In this document: positions 60,346-64,000 of the stretch, in pieces
How the letters are laid out: the number at the start of each line of letters is the position of its first letter
Numbering within the stretch: the first letter of the stretch is position 1
Source of the DNA: Sequoia sempervirens
Taxonomy: Eukaryota; Streptophyta; Pinopsida; Cupressales; Cupressaceae
Assembly (NCBI GenBank): GCA_007258455.2
Contig: VDFB02115009.1
Span: forward strand, 109,621-173,620
Reading direction: 5' to 3'
DNA: 64,000 nt
Notes under the pieces: model-generated
Databases searched by the model: none
The model's input: only the letters and a program-made list of their open reading frames with translations
Told to the model about the DNA's origin: nothing
Made by a program: the position numbers and the translations under genes

Positions 60346-60388
60346 TATCCTGATGATGGATCACGGAGTGTGATCCGAAACGTTGATC
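60346..60388 (+). ncRNA. Hammerhead-type ribozyme core, right arm
   Basis: Same core on the plus strand: TATC (60346-60349), CTGATGA (60350-60356), T, GGATCAC (60358-60364), loop GGAGT, GTGATCC (60370-60376), GAAA (60377-60380), CGTT (60381-60384), GATC (60385-60388). Predicted self-cleavage is after 60384. All catalytic-core bases of the consensus are present, apart from the one-base insertion before stem II. Confidence 0.6.
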
Positions 60389-60422
60389 TAAAAAAGCTTA
60401 CACAATCTAATCCAGAATATGC

Positions 60423-61589
60423 TTTTCCTGGGACATTAAAGAAGATTTAGAAAATTTAAACCAAGTAAGACATCTTATTACAAGATATTTAAATGCATTT
60501 TACCAATTAAGCTTTTAGATTTTACCTTGCTATTGTTTAATAATATTAAATATTCATAATGCCTAAATGTTTCAAACAGTTTTAAGTTTTTGTGCCAATT
60601 TTTTAATTCATAGGTGTTCTAATCAAGTTTTCTATATGATAACCAAGTTCCTATCAAGTTCTAGCTTGGTCAAAGCATATTTGTATGTAACACTATTTTT
60701 AAGACTTTGTTCTCAATAATGAACATACCAATATAACTTCTAATTTAGTATTCAATCATGACAAATTATTTATATATTTAGTCAATTCAATTTCATCTTA
60801 TTCACAATGAGTTTTATTTTAGTTTTTCTAATTTTAAAGTTGAACATCTTATTATTGTTCTTTAAATTGTAAGAGACCTAAAATAAACTATTTTGTTATC
60901 ACCTAGATTCCAAATCATTTTCAATATTTATTGCTCCAACAACAAAACTTAGCTAATATCAGTCATTTAATGTTTCTAATTCATATATGATGTAACATGC
61001 AAGAGTGTTAATTGAATATAACAATCATTTTCTACCATAACACACTAGCATATATTAAATTATGTTCTATAGATTTTCAAAGATCCTAGTTCTACACATT
61101 CCATCATTTGTAAAAGAAACATATTTAATTATTCCGATTATATTAAACTTTGACTAAGAAGGAATTGGAGACATTTATTCCCTTTCTCATGGAATTAGAG
61201 ATATTTTTAAGTTTTCTTTCATTTTTATTCCCTCTCATCTTGTTGTTTCTACTTATTTATTTATCCTTATTTATTAGCTCATATTTTTCAAAATATGTCT
61301 AGTTGCTATGCCCTGAAGTATTATCCTTAAATTTTATATATATATATATTCAATCACTTATATATTTATAATATGTTTAGTTTTTGCTTTTTCATTTTCA
61401 TATTTTTATTCATTTGCTTAGTATTTATGCTTTCTTTTATATTTAATTGAGTCTTGGAAATTAAGTTTATTTTTATTCTTATTTCTCTAATTCTCATCAA
61501 CCTTTTTTCTCCTTGTGGTTAATTGCTTCCTTGAATCTCATGCACCCCTCACTCCCTCCCCTTCTCTTTTTATCTAGTCTTGGTCTGCA
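60423..61589. other. Unassigned AT-rich stretch
   Basis: No gene. It contains a short (TA)n run at about 61338-61350. No RT or endonuclease motif was found that would complete a Penelope-like element. Confidence 0.45.
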
Positions 61590-61690
61590 ATCACCATCTT
61601 TCTCCTACAGCTCTCTTCTCATCCTAATGATGGATCCGAAACATCGATGCAAACAAATTACACAGTAAAATCCAGAAAATACAGCACTCT
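61590..61690 (+). repeat. Third, degraded copy of the hammerhead-containing repeat
   Basis: It reads ...GCTCTCTTCTCATCC then TAATGATGGATCCGAAACATC, in the same order as 60338-60388. The stem-loop between GGATC and CCGAAAC is gone and CTGATGA is now CTAATGA, so this copy cannot be a ribozyme. It ends CCAGAAAATAC, matching the CCAGAATATGC end of the right arm. Confidence 0.7.
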
Positions 61691-63488
61691 CATTAAGATG
61701 GAATTGTTACTTCCCTTTATCTAATGATATTTTTTCCCAATACACCAAATTGTATAGAGTAGTCCAATCTACTGGACGTTTTCCATACCCAAATACAACT
61801 TAAGATCAATCAAACAATGGTTTTTTTTTTTCTTTGTTTCTTTCTCAAAAAAATTAAATAAAATGCGAGTACAAATATAAAAAAAATTCAATTAAATGTT
61901 GCTTAATATAAAATAAGTATAATCTAGCATGTGATTGCTGTATGTTTCTATTATTATTTAGAAGCTAACCTTTATGTGATCTCTCTCAGCTCTTTGCTAC
62001 CCCACCTTTCTTATCCTTAGGTTTTGCATTCAAAATGTATTTATTGTACAAAAATTTCAGGGAAGCTTATAAGAAGCTATGATTCTTTAAATGTCCTTAG
62101 AATAAAACTGCATTACCATAATTTCTATTTGCAAACGCACTAAGTGAATGAGTTCGTTTGTACTCTGGAAAAATATTAATTTATTTTCTATTTAATGCCT
62201 GAACCTAAATAGTCAAGGCATTAACTACTTTTTGTAAAGTATTATGTTTACCTACCATGGAACACTTTATGAACTCATTACATTCACATTTCTTACTCGG
62301 CTGACAAAATTTCAAAATGATAATTAAATAAAAGAACTAGAGTTCTTGCACAAATTTTTACTCTTGGTGGTTAATACGATACAAGTTCCTATTAACTTGC
62401 TCCTTACACCAAGAAAATAGGAATGATAACAAAACCCTTTGGTTAGTAGAAGCCCAAATCTCTTTTCTCTTCAAACTATTGTTCCTATATCTGACTGGAC
62501 TAGATTTTGCAATCTTCTCTGTACATGTCTTCAAGGATTTTTAGTAACTCCTTACCATACTCTAATATTTCCACCATAGCCACACCGTTCCAATAATTCT
62601 TCATCTTGGCGCCAATTTGATTTCACTTTGACGTTGATCTGTCAAAACAAGCCACAAATTTTATTTGCAAAAGGTTCATCTTTGAAACTCTGAACAAACA
62701 CAAATGCATGATGAAATTGAAATTAAATTTGAAGCATAGGTGAAAGGGCTATGCATTAGCCATGCGTTCAATTTGAGAATATAATAACTGCGTTGCATAA
62801 TAAATGACGAATCAGGAGAAGACAAGCCCCCATTCATGTAATGCACTGCCTGGTATAGAAGACTGGTTTATCCTAACATGAGATAGTCTATAATGTTATT
62901 CTCTAGACGAATGGTGTATGCCCACCAATTATCATATCTTTACTTGCAAAGCAGCAAGATTCTGTAGGCAAGCATAATTTTTCATTTAATAATATTTAGG
63001 GTTAGGGCTATTAATATGTGTACAACTGTGTACATGAATCAAATGTTGGCTTCTTCTCTAAAATCTTTGGGAATAGGCACGCCTAAATGCTTTTCTAGAG
63101 TCAAAAATGAGATTGGGATGATGCCTAGCTGATAATCATAATATTAAAATAGGCTGCAATTTACTTGTTGCTAGAATTGTAAATAGCTTGATATTTGTTT
63201 TGATAAAATCTAAAATACTGGCATAAAAATATTTGCACAATTCAAAAAGCCTTAATCATTGCTTAAACAACCCACTAAAAGTTACTAGCATGGACCTGTC
63301 AATCCAATAAAAACAACAATCAAACCAAACAACCAGACTATAATAGCAGTCAACCCTCTACCCTGTGACACATAACCCAAGAGTGTAACTTGGTGTACAG
63401 ACTAAGGAGATAAATAAACCCAAACAGTTACAGTTTGTCCCTAGCAGCAGTAGTAAGGGAACTCCATTTGACTGGACTATGATACAAA
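61691..63488. other. Unassigned AT-rich stretch
   Basis: No gene, RNA gene or element terminus recognised on either strand. Immediately left of 63489 the bases GGACTATGATACAAA read on the minus strand as TTTGTATCATAGTCC, a degenerate relative of the tRNA-Met primer site. Confidence 0.4.
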
Positions 63489-63776
63489 TGTTACGATTTT
63501 GGCATTCACATACATGACAAATAGGATAAAATTATTGATTAAATAAGAGATTTATATACAAGCTGATGGGTTGTTGTAGGCTCTTATTTTGTAGGATGAA
63601 CATTTCGACAAACCCTATATTCTGACTTCATATCCCTCCTCAACTACAAGCTCTGCATGTGAGTAATATAACCTTATTCGGATAGGTTCAAATAATTTAA
63701 ACCGATTGCTTACCACCTCCTTATTAATATATTTACTTACCACACCATAATGTTATATAATACTATATTCCTAACA
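63489..63776 (-). repeat. Probable short LTR, 288 bp, minus orientation
   Basis: It starts TGTTACGATTTTGG and ends ATTCCTAACA, so both ends are TGTTA/TAACA. On the minus strand GGTGGGGAA, a polypurine-like tract, lies just upstream (63777-63786), and a primer-site-like TTTGTATCATAG lies just downstream (63488-63477). No 5 bp duplication is seen (ACAAA versus TTCCC). Without the partner copy the call rests on ends and flanks alone. Confidence 0.45.
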
Positions 63777-64000
63777 TTCCCCACCTGATTACATCATAGT
63801 CCTTGCACTTGGAGAGAATAGTCTTCACATGTAGACTGGGGCATACACAGTTCCACATGCTTAGATCAAGTTGATGAATTTAGACACACTCACAATTCAT
63901 CAACAAACATCCATAATGCATAAAGAGAGAAATGCACCGCAATTCATACATACACCTGAGTTAAAAAGCCACACTCAATTGTTTACTACAGAAAACTCTC
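63777..64000. other. Window edge, non-coding, possible 3' interior of a minus-strand LTR element
   Basis: The minus strand ends in a purine block next to the LTR but has no recognisable RNase H end within the 224 visible bases. The element would extend past the window. Confidence 0.35.

Larger units (their letters stand above)
59291..60422. mobile_element. Inverted-repeat unit with hammerhead cores, Penelope-like remnant
   Basis: The left arm 59291-59402 (112 bp) is the reverse complement of the right arm 60313-60422 (110 bp) with only two single-base indels. Each arm contains CTGATGA, a 7 bp stem with a 5-base loop, and GAAAC-GTT, the core order of a minimal hammerhead ribozyme. Penelope-like elements carry such ribozymes in their terminal repeats, which may be inverted, and are reported from conifers (established knowledge recalled, not checked). 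No Penelope RT or GIY-YIG endonuclease is present. The 910 bp interior is AT-rich and non-coding. The alternative is a foldback or MITE-like unit made from two terminal-repeat copies. Confidence 0.65.

Noticed and set aside
1..64000. tRNA, rRNA or organelle-derived segments
   Set aside because: I looked for tRNA A/B-box pairs with cloverleaf potential and for conserved rRNA text and saw none beyond the primer-binding sites.

Overview
This is a stretch of plant nuclear DNA with no intact cellular gene that I can find. It is AT-rich and packed with old, nested LTR retrotransposons. These show the plant initiator-tRNA primer-binding signature (TGGTATCAGAGC-like), Ty1/copia and Ty3/gypsy protein motifs, an L1-type LINE, a 2.4 kb degenerate CCCTAAA-type telomere-like array, and a pair of hammerhead-ribozyme-like cores of the kind known from Penelope-like elements. 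The density of decayed, nested LTR elements, the long interstitial telomere-like repeat and the Penelope-like signature together fit a large gymnosperm (conifer-like) genome best. That assignment is inference. All copy differences quoted are by-eye estimates.

Layout. 1-4250: unassigned repeats, with a minus-strand gypsy gag scrap near 3000-3720. 4290-19016: one broken plus-strand copia element (gag, protease, integrase, RT, RNase H, 3' LTR). It is interrupted twice, first by a 2.5 kb insertion with a CATGG target duplication (7549-10023), then inside its 3' LTR by a complete 6.6 kb LTR element with no recognisable proteins (11635-18236). 19187-21624: a decayed minus-strand member of a multi-copy, transposon-like protein family with motifs WS-x2-CA-x-QFKN and HGKG-x2-DG. 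24258-27085: telomere-like array with a higher-order pattern, then an ACAT microsatellite, with CACGAG-type palindromes on both outer sides.

28107-40460: an L1-like LINE cut into three pieces by a 7.5 kb minus-strand copia element (29278-36762, perfect TTGAG target duplication) and a 2 kb minus-strand LTR element carrying only an acidic unknown ORF (37688-39669). 41876-45350: a broken minus-strand ORF of about 1,150 codons, unknown function, coiled-coil C-terminal half. 46898-52031: a plus-strand LTR element whose only recognisable domain is a gypsy-type protease (catalytic DSG changed to DSC), followed by a lysine/glutamate-rich region with a recurring motif. 52778-58388: minus-strand gypsy gag-protease without RT or integrase, and downstream a second unknown ORF. 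59291-60422: a near-perfect 110 bp inverted repeat, each arm holding a hammerhead-type core, around an AT-rich core with a 27 bp minisatellite. 63489-63776: a short LTR with both a polypurine-like and a primer-binding-like flank.

Nesting gives a relative order. The LINE and the first copia element are oldest. Their insertions are younger: LTR pairs differ by roughly one base in ten at 11635-18236, and by roughly 5-6% at 29278-36762 and 46898-52031. The inverted hammerhead arms differ by only two single-base indels and look like the freshest event in the window.
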